Below are positions 1 through 7,878 of a DNA stretch of 64,000 nucleotides, in pieces. A model generated the notes under the pieces. That model was given only the letters and a program-made list of their open reading frames with translations, did no database searches and was not told the DNA's origin. The position numbers and the translations under genes are program-made. Source of the stretch: JBGPEQ01 sp050180895 (GTDB lineage: Bacteria; Pseudomonadota; Alphaproteobacteria; Dongiales; Dongiaceae); contig JBFXDS010000001.1 of assembly GCA_050180895.1 (NCBI GenBank), positions 372,001 through 436,000 of the forward strand, given 5' to 3'. How positions within the stretch are numbered: the stretch's first letter is position 1; the number at the start of each line of letters is the position of its first letter.

Positions 1-395
1 GGCCGGGCCAGATCGGCGAGCGTGCAGTCGTCGAGCACAGCCAAAAAAGCGTCGCGCGCGTTGCCCAGCACATCGCGGAGTTCGCAGGCCGGTGTGATGA
101 CGCAGGCATTGGCCGCCTCGAAGCACGGCACCAGATTCATGTCCGGCTCCATGCGCCGCACCACCTGTCCCACACTGATCTCGCCGGGTGGGCGGCCGAG
201 CTTCATCCCGCCTTTGTTTCCGCGGACAGTTTCGATAAATCCGGCAACGCCCAGTTGATGCACCACCTTCGTCAGATGGTTTTCTGAAATCCCGTAATCC
301 TTCGCGATAGCCGCAATCGTTGTCAGGCGTTCGGGATGCAAGGCGAGCCGTATCAGCACACGCAGTGCGTAGTCCGTGTAGGTTGTAAGGCGCAT
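1..395 (-). CDS. nsrR: NsrR-type Rrf2 family transcriptional repressor (partial, C-terminus beyond left edge)
   Basis: This is the N-terminal 131 residues of an Rrf2-family repressor, which runs off the left edge. The start MRLTTYTDYALRVLIRLA and the helix-turn-helix (ISENHLTKVVHQLG) are typical of NsrR. The iron-sulfur cysteines are visible near residues 92-105 as C-x6-C-x5-C, ending in ITPAC, the NsrR-type arrangement for a nitric-oxide-sensitive cluster. By family knowledge NsrR represses NO-detoxification and some respiratory genes and is released when NO damages its cluster. It is transcribed away from the sdhBCD operon and shares a 140-bp region with it that contains a dyad. NsrR rather than IscR or RirA is favoured by the cysteine spacing. 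Confidence 0.82.
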   Translation of the reverse strand, partial: MRLTTYTDYALRVLIRLALHPERLTTIAAIAKDYGISENHLTKVVHQLGVAGFIETVRGNKGGMKLGRPPGEISVGQVVRRMEPDMNLVPCFEAANACVITPACELRDVLGNARDAFLAVLDDCTLADLAR

Positions 396-412
396 GGCGC
401 TCCCGCTGGTTC

Positions 413-459
413 TTGCCCGACCGAAGGTATACTATATATACATCTTTGAAGATGCGATC
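413..459. promoter_or_regulatory. Candidate promoter and Rrf2/NsrR-type operator between nsrR and sdhB
   Basis: A perfect dyad CATCTT-TG-AAGATG lies at 441-454. The stretch 436-446 (ATATACATCTT) matches the known NsrR half-site AAATRCATCTT at all but one base, and 449-459 matches the opposite half (AAGATGY) at its core. The halves are in reversed order compared with the classical gammaproteobacterial site. A possible promoter reading toward sdhB has TTGCCC at 413-418 and TATATA at 435-440 with a 16-bp spacer, so the dyad would overlap the -10. Binding is inferred from position and sequence only. Confidence 0.45.
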
Positions 460-536
460 CAAGGGCGGCGCTCTGATTGTGATAAGGCGCTGCGCGTGGA
501 ATTCCGGCGGAGAAATGTGGAGCAAAGGAAAAAAAG

Positions 537-1391
537 ATGCTGATCAAATCCTCCGACCAACTTCCCGCACTTACGCTGCTCAAGCGCTTTCCCGTGCCCA
601 GAAATTTCGGCGTATCCGCCCGCTCGCGCATCGAGCGCGGCAAAACGTGGCCCGCACCGGCCGCCGCCACGCGCATCAAGAGGTTTGAAGTCTATCGCTA
701 TGACCCGGAATCGGGACGCAATCCGCGGATCGACACCTACGAGGTCGATCTCGATGCCTGCGGGCCGATGGTCCTCGACGCTCTCATAAAGATCAAAAAC
801 GAAATCGACACGACCTTGACCTTCCGGCGCTCCTGCCGCGAAGGCGTCTGCGGCTCCTGCGCCATGAATATCGACGGCACCAACTGGCTGGCGTGCACGC
901 GGTTCATTGCCGATACGGCAGAGCCGGCGACCATCTATCCGCTCAACCACCTACGGATCGTCAAGGACCTCGTGCCCGATCTCAATCATCTTTACGCGCA
1001 ATATGCGCTGATCGAGCCGTGGCTGAAGACCGAATCGCCTGCCCCCGAGCGCGAGCGGCTGCAAAGCCCCGAGGAAGCCGGGGAGATCAACGGCGCGGAA
1101 GGCAAAGGACCGGCGGCGTGCATCCTGTGCTTTTGTTGCACGGGCGGCTGCCCAAGCCACTGGTGGAACGGCAATCGTTTTCTCGGGCCGGCCGTGCTTC
1201 TGCAAGCCTGGCGCTGGCTGGCCGACAGTCGCGATGAAGCGAAGGGCGAGCGCCTCGACGCGCTCGAAGACCCGTTCCGGCTCTATCGCTGCCACACCAT
1301 CCTCAACTGCACCCGCACTTGTCCCAAAGGCTTGAATCCGGGCAAGGCCATCGCGTCGATCAAGAAGATGATCGCCGAGCGCAGGAGCTGA
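537..1391 (+). CDS. sdhB: Succinate dehydrogenase/fumarate reductase iron-sulfur subunit (SdhB)
   Basis: This is the iron-sulfur subunit of complex II, which passes electrons from the flavin subunit to the membrane quinone site. The 2Fe-2S ligands are C100, C105, C108 and C120. The 4Fe-4S and 3Fe-4S ligands lie in CILCFCCTGGCP (C195, C198, C201, C205) and CHTILNCTRTCPKGLNP (C252, C258, C262), with the spacing of E. coli SdhB. At 284 residues it is about 20-25 longer than usual because of an N-terminal extension. The start at 537 is backed by AAGGA seven bases upstream. sdhC follows four bases after the stop. No sdhA is adjacent, and the order B-C-D differs from the common C-D-A-B. Confidence 0.93.
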   Translation: MLIKSSDQLPALTLLKRFPVPRNFGVSARSRIERGKTWPAPAAATRIKRFEVYRYDPESGRNPRIDTYEVDLDACGPMVLDALIKIKNEIDTTLTFRRSCREGVCGSCAMNIDGTNWLACTRFIADTAEPATIYPLNHLRIVKDLVPDLNHLYAQYALIEPWLKTESPAPERERLQSPEEAGEINGAEGKGPAACILCFCCTGGCPSHWWNGNRFLGPAVLLQAWRWLADSRDEAKGERLDALEDPFRLYRCHTILNCTRTCPKGLNPGKAIASIKKMIAERRS

Positions 1392-1395
1392 GAAG

Positions 1396-1785
1396 ATGCC
1401 AAGCGATAACCGGCCGCTCTCGCCCGATCTTCAAATTTATCGCCCGCAACTTACCTCGGTGCTGTCGATCACCCATCGCTTGACGGGTATAGCCTTGAGC
1501 GTCGGCTCACCCCTACTGGTCGTTTGGCTGATGATGGCGGCAGCGGGGCCGCAGTCTTACGGCGGCCTGCATGTCTTTCTTGCCTCATGGTTGGGGCTTG
1601 TCCTGCTACTGGCATGGACGTTTGCGCTCTTTTTCCACCTCTGCAACGGCATCCGGCATTTGTTCTGGGATGCAGGTTACGGCTTCGATCTTCAGAGCAT
1701 CTACGCCTCCGGCTGGACTGTCGTGGCCGCCAGCGTCGTTCTGACATTGGCCGCGTGGATCGTCAGTTTCAGCGTGACGGGATAA
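1396..1785 (+). CDS. sdhC: Succinate dehydrogenase cytochrome b556 subunit (SdhC)
   Basis: This is the larger membrane anchor of complex II (129 residues, three hydrophobic segments). The family signature is clear: an N-terminal RPLSPDLQIYRPQLTS stretch and SITHRLTG, whose Ser and Arg align with the ubiquinone-site S27 and R31 of E. coli SdhC. FFHLCNGIRHLFWD holds the haem-ligand His. The gene is translationally linked at both ends: it begins four bases after sdhB, and its stop overlaps the sdhD start (TAATG). Confidence 0.93.
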   Translation: MPSDNRPLSPDLQIYRPQLTSVLSITHRLTGIALSVGSPLLVVWLMMAAAGPQSYGGLHVFLASWLGLVLLLAWTFALFFHLCNGIRHLFWDAGYGFDLQSIYASGWTVVAASVVLTLAAWIVSFSVTG

Positions 1786-2174
1786 TGGCGAGGACAGGAA
1801 AGCGCTCGCCATTCGATCACACGCGAGGGCTCGGCTCCGCCCGGGAAGGCGTGGCTTACTGGTGGACGCAGCGTGTTACAGCGGTTGCCTTGGTGCCGTT
1901 GACGCTTTGGTTTACGGCTTCGCTGATCGCACATGCGAGAGGCGACTACGATGCACTTGTCCTGTGGCTGCGCGCGCCTGTCACTACCATACTCATGGTG
2001 CTGTTGCTGATCGCGCTCTTCTATCATATGGCGCTCGGCCTTCAGGTGGTAATCGAGGATTACGTCCATACCGATCGTATCAAAATGCCAACCGTCATGG
2101 TGATCCACCTCGGATGTTTTGTGCTCGCCGTCGCCGGCATCATTGCGACATTACGCATTGCTTTCGGCGGGTAG
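1785..2174 (+). CDS. sdhD: Succinate dehydrogenase hydrophobic membrane anchor subunit (SdhD)
   Basis: This is the small membrane anchor of complex II (129 residues), with three predicted transmembrane helices. The segment FYHMALGLQVVIEDYVH is the alphaproteobacterial SdhD signature with the haem-facing His and the EDY-H end. The ATG at 1785 shares a base with the sdhC stop, which fixes the start. The next gene begins 29 bases later behind its own strong ribosome-binding site. Confidence 0.92.
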   Translation: MARTGKRSPFDHTRGLGSAREGVAYWWTQRVTAVALVPLTLWFTASLIAHARGDYDALVLWLRAPVTTILMVLLLIALFYHMALGLQVVIEDYVHTDRIKMPTVMVIHLGCFVLAVAGIIATLRIAFGG

Positions 2175-2203
2175 CCATACGCGCACAACCGACAGGAGGA
2201 ACG

Positions 2204-2653
2204 ATGATGACATTAGTGGAGAAAATAATACCGGTAGCACGGGAACGCCTTGTCACGATCAGGAACGACGCGCCGCTCACGGAGGCTGCTAAATATCTTG
2301 ATGGGCGGCACATCAATCTGGTCGTTGTCTGTGACAAGAACGGCGCCATGGCCGGCATCATCACCAGATCAGACATCGTTCGACAGATGAGTCTTTGCAT
2401 GGGTTGTAGTTGCACGGCGGCGGCGGCGACGGTGATGACCAAGGATGTCGTATCCTGCCGTCCCGATGACCGGCTGCAAGACGTGTGGTCGACCATGAAA
2501 GAGCGAAAGCTCTTGCATGTTCCCATCGTGGGCGAGGATTTAAGGCCGTTGGGAGTGATCAACGCGAGGGATGCGCTGTTCGTGCTCCTGGAAGAAACGG
2601 AGTACGAGACGGCGCTTCTGCGCGATTACGTTTCGGGCATTGGGTATCGATGA
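2204..2653 (+). CDS. CBS-domain pair protein with a Cys-x2-Cys-x-Cys motif
   Basis: This 149-residue soluble protein is made of two CBS motifs (roughly residues 8-65 and 74-140), a fold that usually binds adenine nucleotides and regulates a partner. Between the motifs is SLCMGCSCTAAAATVM, a compact cysteine cluster that could bind metal or sense redox state. That role is inference. Two ATGs are in tandem (2204 and 2207), preceded by AGGAGGA at 2195-2200. It follows sdhD on the same strand, so it may belong to the same transcript and the NsrR regulon. Its target is not apparent. Confidence 0.8.
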   Translation: MMTLVEKIIPVARERLVTIRNDAPLTEAAKYLDGRHINLVVVCDKNGAMAGIITRSDIVRQMSLCMGCSCTAAAATVMTKDVVSCRPDDRLQDVWSTMKERKLLHVPIVGEDLRPLGVINARDALFVLLEETEYETALLRDYVSGIGYR

Positions 2654-2661
2654 GGTGTCGC

Positions 2662-3051
2662 ATGGAAAACAAAGATAGGTCGGTCAAGGATATTGCACTC
2701 GTCCGCGCGCTGGCTCGGTGGGAGAATGAAGGCGGAAGAGCGCTCCCGAGCGCGGAGCAGGCATCAATTCCGGAAATGACAAACGCTGAAATCGTCGCGC
2801 TCCGGGTGCGTGTTATCGCCTTGGAAAATGTCGTGATATCGCTCCTGGTTACCGCATCCGATCAGCAACTCGCGCTCATCCGACAAATGGCCGATTACAT
2901 TTCCCCGAGACCGGGTCATACCCACCACCCGCTCACCATACATGCAGCAGGGCATATGGTTGACCTGGTTGAGCGCTCTATACACTTTCGCTCTTACGAC
3001 GAAGGCGACAGCGTCGAATCCATCGGAAAACAAGCTAAATCAGCCGGTTGA
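2662..3051 (+). CDS. Conserved hypothetical small protein, last gene of the sdhBCD transcript
   Basis: The predicted product has 129 residues, with a charged N-terminus, a short hydrophobic stretch (IALENVVISLLVTAS, about residues 54-68) and a His-rich segment (GHTHHPLTIHAAGH). I recognise no named domain. The ATG at 2662 is chosen because GAGG lies six bases upstream. An alternative ATG at 2650 overlaps the CBS gene stop (ATGA). The tight coupling argues for a shared transcript and a linked role with the CBS protein. Confidence 0.6.
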   Translation: MENKDRSVKDIALVRALARWENEGGRALPSAEQASIPEMTNAEIVALRVRVIALENVVISLLVTASDQQLALIRQMADYISPRPGHTHHPLTIHAAGHMVDLVERSIHFRSYDEGDSVESIGKQAKSAG

Positions 3052-3303
3052 AAGGGTTTCAGCGGGAGGTTTTGGAGCCCAATGGTATAGTCAGAAGCCA
3101 GTGCCCAGTTTGACCCCGGTTGGTCCACCAGCGGAATGTACAAATTCGGCACCCCGGCGCCTTCGAAGCGATTGCGCAAGAGGACACAATCGCGACCGCC
3201 GAGTTCGCGCTCCGCCATAGATCCGGTTAGCTTGCTCTGGACCAGCTTGACGGTCTCCTAGTGGCAGGCGTCGACGGCGGCGGTCCGCTGTAGATGTCGG
3301 TTA

Positions 3304-3355
3304 CTGATAGAAGAGCAGCCATGTCCGAGTCGTAACCAGTCTTCTCAGTTTGACC
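3304..3355 (+). repeat. 52-bp direct repeat, copy 1
   Basis: This copy begins CTGATAGAAGAGCAGCCATG and ends GTCTTCTCAGTTTGACC. It matches 4002-4053 at all but a handful of positions, with differences clustered in the middle (3328-3338). The copies lie about 700 bases apart in the same orientation and flank the gene-poor block. Confidence 0.85.
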
Positions 3356-4001
3356 CGAAGCCGACTTCCTTGAATGCGGCCGTCAAGGTGCCATTAGTCG
3401 GTGGCTGCGCCACCAGCTCGTTCGTTCACGCCCATTCTAAGGCGATGGACAGCTGCTGGTGCCGTCAAGCTGGTCTCTGCCGGCGTATCAATTGCGGCGA
3501 TGATGCAGTCCTGGACGGCGAGGTAATCGGAGTTTGGCAGCGAAAAGATGCGCAGGAACTGTGCGCGGGAGATGTGCCTCACAAGAAAGGCGTCGAGAAA
3601 CTGCCGACTCATAGGATGAATGCGCTCGGGAAGACAGGCTCGGACGGCATGCGGCATCGGCACGCGAACCCTCTGCTGATAGTTGTCGCAGGCACCTAGC
3701 TGGCAAGCCTGGAAGCCCGCCCGCTCACTTGCATGACCTGCAACATGGGTGAGTAAGGGGGCATCTCTGACTGCCGGCGTCGAGATGGACAATAGGGCGA
3801 AAAGCAACAAGAGCATGGGAGCTGTCCAATTCACGCTTGATTTTGCCGCGGGTACGAGCCGAGTGAGCTGTCTCGCCCACAACCCGTTGGCTAGAGCTGT
3901 AGACTCCGTGGCTGGCTTATTGAAGCAGGGCATCGTTAGCTCTCCGTGGGCCTGCCCGTTAGCCGGAGTTACCGCCAGCGTGAACAATGGTGTGTCTGCT
4001 C

Positions 4002-4053
4002 CTGATAGAAGAGCAGCCATGTCCGGGCCGTGCGTGGTCTTCTCAGTTTGACC
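4002..4053 (+). repeat. 52-bp direct repeat, copy 2
   Basis: This is the second copy of the repeat at 3304-3355, sharing its first 24 bases and last 17 bases exactly. It also contains the putative start codon of the doubtful minus-strand frame at 4020, which makes that frame more likely to be an accident of repeat sequence. Confidence 0.85.
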
Positions 4054-4078
4054 TTATGCGGACTTGCGAACTCTCTCG

Positions 4079-5008
4079 CTAGTAGCCTGCCAGTGAGCTC
4101 CAGAGATCGACGTTTGTATTCGCCACCAGCTGATCATGAGAACTTTCGAGGCATGAGCGCATGTTTTCGAAATGATGGCTCACATTGACCTTTTCCTGAC
4201 AGGTCGCGTACATCTGACGCACCAGCGCGATGCCTTCAACACTGGCAATCTGCCCGGCGTCGGTCGCAATCGCAGCTTCGAGCACGCTGCCCTCGGAATC
4301 GTTGATGAAGTTGCCGCGAGCCGGCAGTGCGTTGATCATTTGATTAGCGAGCCTGATGGCATCACCAGTTGCGCCGATCCGATCAAAGAATACCGCCCCC
4401 TTCTCACGGAATATCCCAGTCGCAAGGGCGATCTCGTCTGTAGTCTGAGGATTGCCGTCATTTGTCACCGCCGCCGGCACCAACGAAACCCGCTCGCCGA
4501 TATCAATCGCAGTATCAGAGAGGCCCAAGTCGGCCAGTTTCTCGGGCGACAGCGTTACCTCGATGGCGGTGAAGCCACGATCAGTTGCGAACTTGAGGTA
4601 AGGTGCTGCCGATAGCCGCACATTTTGGCCCAGCCTGTTTGTGCCGCTCAAGAAAATGTCGGCGCCTTCAGTCGCAACATAGGTCTGCCCTCGTGCCGGG
4701 TTGTCCCGGGATTGCTGCAGGCAAAAAGTGCTGAGGTCGGCGCTGCAGCCGTCATCTATGCAATTGAGCGGTATGGGACCATGGCTGGCGACCACACCAA
4801 GGATCTGCGGCGCTGCCTGAACGTCACCGATTGACCTTGACCAACCGGCCGCCTTCAGGGCCGGCAGAACGGCATCGGGGTGTATCCCCATGCCCAGGGC
4901 GCCTCGATGGTCAGGGCCCTCAGCGGCGGACGCGCCAGCGAATGCCGTCAATAGGGTCGCGAGCAGAGCATAGCCGGTCAAACGATAGGGGAGTGGGCGG
5001 CGCGGCAT
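4079..5008 (-). CDS. Secreted protein of unknown function
   Basis: The product has 309 residues, with a classical signal peptide (MPRRPLPYRLTGYALLATLL, then cleavage near AGASAAE). The mature part carries several cysteines (CIDDGC, STFC, TC, SC) that could form periplasmic disulfides. I recognise no enzyme or binding motif. The segment IFLSGTNRLGQNVRLSAAPYL followed by a helical C-terminus suggests a compact globular domain. It is transcribed divergently from the BTAD/TolB-like regulator, with 185 bases between starts, so the regulator may control it. Function unknown. Confidence 0.72.
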   Translation of the reverse strand: MPRRPLPYRLTGYALLATLLTAFAGASAAEGPDHRGALGMGIHPDAVLPALKAAGWSRSIGDVQAAPQILGVVASHGPIPLNCIDDGCSADLSTFCLQQSRDNPARGQTYVATEGADIFLSGTNRLGQNVRLSAAPYLKFATDRGFTAIEVTLSPEKLADLGLSDTAIDIGERVSLVPAAVTNDGNPQTTDEIALATGIFREKGAVFFDRIGATGDAIRLANQMINALPARGNFINDSEGSVLEAAIATDAGQIASVEGIALVRQMYATCQEKVNVSHHFENMRSCLESSHDQLVANTNVDLWSSLAGY

Positions 5009-5193
5009 ATCAGCTGTCTCCTCTCAAGGCGATGACAACCAGTCCGCCGGCGGCGGCACGGTCAACAGACATATGAGCTAGGATAGGTACCGTCAAAAAA
5101 GCGCTTGAACTTCGACAGAAACCCGGGCCGGCGATGTCAAATATAGTGCGGCTCGTTATGAAAGCGCTTAAAGTGGTGACAGGAATCGTTGTA

Positions 5194-7182
5194 ATGGCCG
5201 TAGGAGCCATGGCGACATTCGCTCTCAGCCTCCTCGGTGGTTTTCAAGCACGCCTTCCATCGGGCCGCCCTTTGACTATCAGCGGCAAGAAGGCCCAAGC
5301 GCTGCTGGCTTGCCTCGCAGTCGCCCCCGGAAACATCCTCACACGCGACAAGATCGCTGGCACTCTGTGGAGCGATAGGGACGACGGACACGCTCGCAAT
5401 AGTCTGCGGCAAACACTCACGATGCTCCGGCACGATCTCATGGCCATTGAGCTGTTCCCGATCATCGCGGAGCGTAACAGGCTGGCTCTCGACAGAGCGG
5501 CCGCCGATGTCGATGTCTGGAGTTTCGAGCGGCTTGCGGCCTCCAATCGTCCCGAGGACCTCTGGAAGGCGGGCGAACTCTACCGGGGTGATTTTCTCGA
5601 TGGTCTTCATCTGTCGGATCCGGCATTCGAGGATTGGTCGGCCGCCGAACGCGAGCGGCTTCGCCGATTGGCGGGCGATGTTTTCGAGCGGCTTGCCGCC
5701 GGTCAGGTCGGCGGCGATGCAATTACGGCCGCCCGGCGCCTGCTGGCACTTGATCCGCTGCGCGAGGCATCCCATCGCGTGCTAATGCGGACTTACGCAG
5801 TCCAGGGCGAGGTAGACTTGGCCTTGCGGCAGTACAAGACCTGCCGCGAGATACTTCGTCGGGAACTCGGAGTGGAACCGGACGCGGAAACTCGAAATCT
5901 CTATCACCAGGTTCACAACGCCAGGTCGGCGCCGGCGGATAGAAAACAATCCGCTCCGTTCGTATCGATTGCATCGCGAGAATTGCTAACCGATCCGGCG
6001 CAAAAGCCGGCGGTCGCGCTGCTGCCGTTCGTCAACATGAGCACCGATCCAGACCTCACGAGCTTTGGCGATGGATTCGCAGAAGACATCATCACCGAGC
6101 TATCCCGTTTTCATAGCCTGTTCGTTGTCGCGCGCAGCTCCTCCTTTCGGTATCGCGACAGGGCGATCGACGTGAACCTCGTGGGGCATGCATTGAAGGC
6201 GCAGTATATCCTCGAAGGGAGCGTGCGAACGATCGGCCGGAGCATACGCATCACTGTGCAGCTTATCGACGCGGCCACCGGTAGTCATCTGTGGGCCGAG
6301 CGCTACGACCCGGAGATTCACGATATCTGCGAGTCTCGGGACAAGGTGACTGCGACAATCGTAGCTGGAGTCGTGGCTCAGATCCGCAGAGCCGCAACGG
6401 AGAGAGCGCGACGGAAGCGCGCCGGGAACCTGGCTGCGTATGAACTGTTGCTGCTCGGATTGGAATACTTGAACAGAGCGGGCAGCGACGACATTGCGCC
6501 GGCGCGACGTCTTTTCCAAGAAGCGATCGATGTCGATCCCGAATGTGCCCAGGCCTATGCCCATCTCGCCGATACCTACAGCGAATCCTATTGGATGGAC
6601 GTTTACCAGGGAGGTTCCGTCGAGGGCGGATTGGACCGCGCATTGGAGGCGGCGACCAAGGCCGTGGCGCTCGATGACAGCGATGCTCTCTGTCACTACA
6701 CACTCGGCATGATCTATCACAACGCGAAGTCATTCGATCTCGCGCAACTCGAACTCGACAGAGCGATGGAACTGAATCCGAACGACCCCGATCTCATCAT
6801 ACAACTAGGTACTCACGAGATGTTTTCTGGTCGGCCGCAAGCGGCATTGCAGTTGATCGACCGGGCTGAGCGGCTCAATCCCCGTCCGCCGAATTGGTAC
6901 CGGCATCATCGCGGTCTCGCCCTTTTTGGACTGGGGCTTTTTGCAGAGGCATCAGTCGTATTCGAACGAATGATTGCGCGGCCGAAGTATGTCGTTCGTT
7001 ATCTTGCGGCCAGCTATGCTCATTCAGGTCGGCCGGCAGAGGCGAGGTCCGCGGCGGCCGCGGCCCTCGCCATGGAGCCCGGGTTCAATCTGCGACGTTA
7101 TGCGGTGGTAGAGCCCTACAGATCGAGCGCGGATCTCGACCACATGATTGCCGGGATGCGAAATGCGGGCCTGCCGGCGTGA
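5194..7182 (+). CDS. BTAD-type regulator with TolB-like domain and TPR repeats
   Basis: This is a large single-protein regulator. The N-terminus (about residues 5-90) is a winged-helix domain like those of SARP/OmpR regulators (SLLGGFQARLPSG, then LARDKIAGTLW-type region). A bacterial transcriptional activation domain follows (about 100-235). At about 270-400 is the TolB-like module often seen in cyclase-type regulators (KPAVALLPFVNMSTDP, then a GDGFAEDIITEL stretch). The rest is tetratricopeptide repeats. ATG 5194 is preferred because AGGAA lies nine bases upstream; ATGs at 5134 and 5209 are also in frame. The frame from 5134 would add a hydrophobic N-terminal segment. The input signal is unknown. 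Confidence 0.82.
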   Translation: MAVGAMATFALSLLGGFQARLPSGRPLTISGKKAQALLACLAVAPGNILTRDKIAGTLWSDRDDGHARNSLRQTLTMLRHDLMAIELFPIIAERNRLALDRAAADVDVWSFERLAASNRPEDLWKAGELYRGDFLDGLHLSDPAFEDWSAAERERLRRLAGDVFERLAAGQVGGDAITAARRLLALDPLREASHRVLMRTYAVQGEVDLALRQYKTCREILRRELGVEPDAETRNLYHQVHNARSAPADRKQSAPFVSIASRELLTDPAQKPAVALLPFVNMSTDPDLTSFGDGFAEDIITELSRFHSLFVVARSSSFRYRDRAIDVNLVGHALKAQYILEGSVRTIGRSIRITVQLIDAATGSHLWAERYDPEIHDICESRDKVTATIVAGVVAQIRRAATERARRKRAGNLAAYELLLLGLEYLNRAGSDDIAPARRLFQEAIDVDPECAQAYAHLADTYSESYWMDVYQGGSVEGGLDRALEAATKAVALDDSDALCHYTLGMIYHNAKSFDLAQLELDRAMELNPNDPDLIIQLGTHEMFSGRPQAALQLIDRAERLNPRPPNWYRHHRGLALFGLGLFAEASVVFERMIARPKYVVRYLAASYAHSGRPAEARSAAAAALAMEPGFNLRRYAVVEPYRSSADLDHMIAGMRNAGLPA

Positions 7183-7263
7183 TGGTCGGTTCGCTAGAAA
7201 GCATGATGGTGAGCGCACTTCCGTTCCTGGCACTTTTGCGACACTGAGAGATGCGGCCAGAAA

Positions 7264-7451
7264 GGCAGCTTTCTTCGCCTTGTAGCCGAGATCGCGAGGA
7301 CGGCCGTCACCCAGCCAGATCGGATTCCACCGGTGCAGCAGGAAGCTATCTGCACGTCCTTTGAGACGCCTCGTGACTGTAGGATCTCGTCGATTTTTTC
7401 GGGCGGCAGCAGGTTACCGTCCTGATCCAGGAACTCCTTGCGACCACCATA
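7264..7451 (-). pseudogene. Rhodanese (sulfurtransferase) C-terminal fragment
   Basis: The minus strand from 7451 reads YGGRKEFLDQDGNLL, then PPEKIDEILQSRGVSKDV and SCCTGGIRSGWVTAVLA. CTGGIRS is the rhodanese active-site loop with its catalytic cysteine, and the preceding stretch matches the linker before the last domain of thiosulfate sulfurtransferases. A one-base shift near 7293 is needed to continue as DLGYKA. There is no start codon, no N-terminal domain and no proper C-terminus, so this is a remnant. It abuts the Rieske fragment in a different frame. Confidence 0.6.
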
Positions 7452-7819
7452 CGATGGAAATGATGCGCGGCGGCCTCCGTCAGTATCCCAGCGGTGGCGT
7501 CATACATGAATCGGCCGGATGAATACCCGCGCGAAGCAAGGCCGCGCTGAACAGATTCACAAAGGCTGATATCTTCATCGGTTAACACTCCCGTGCGGTA
7601 GTTGTGACGGGCGACGTCCGGCGTGGCATCGGGCACGCCAAAGCACTGTCCGATCTGCAATTTGCTGCCCACGCTGGTCGGCATGAAGGAGAAGACCGAG
7701 ATATCTGGCGCCCCAGGCAGCATGTTGAATGTGGTGGTCGGCCACATCCACCAGAAGCGGCCCTGCTTGACTTCGGCATCGTCCGCAACGGGATAAGAAA
7801 TCCGCCGCTCGGGCGCCAC
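7440..7819 (-). pseudogene. Rieske-type ring-hydroxylating oxygenase alpha subunit, C-terminal remnant
   Basis: The minus strand encodes GRFWWMWPTTTFNMLPGAP, then SVFSFMPT, LQIGQCFG, LCESVQRGLASRGYSSGRF and HHFHRMV. This is the characteristic end of the catalytic domain of glycine-betaine-type Rieske oxygenases. The Rieske domain and the iron-binding His/Asp region are absent, and the frame leaves the family immediately after HHFHRMV. About 120 residues survive from a roughly 400-residue enzyme. The break coincides with the start of the rhodanese fragment. Confidence 0.75.
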
Positions 7820-7878
7820 GGGCGCTTCGCTGGTGCTACCCCGTCGCGGAGTGATATTGTGTGGCTAGGCGCTGATGT

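Larger units (their letters stand above)
3052..4078. other. About 1 kb without a convincing gene; carries repeats and a doubtful minus-strand frame
   Basis: This stretch holds two copies of a 52-bp direct repeat (listed separately) and a 22-bp segment shared with 12647-12668. An open frame on the minus strand (4020-3394, 208 codons) starts inside the second repeat copy. It contains one hydrophobic stretch (APMLLLLFALLSIST) but has no clear ribosome-binding site, no family I recognise, and composition unlike its neighbours. A shorter minus frame (3218-2994) also looks decayed. The simplest reading is degraded mobile or repeat DNA, not functional genes. Confidence 0.45.

Noticed and set aside
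3394..4020. 208-codon minus-strand frame as a real gene
   Set aside because: Its start lies in a repeat, there is no ribosome-binding site and no family resemblance. It is kept only as part of the description of the region.
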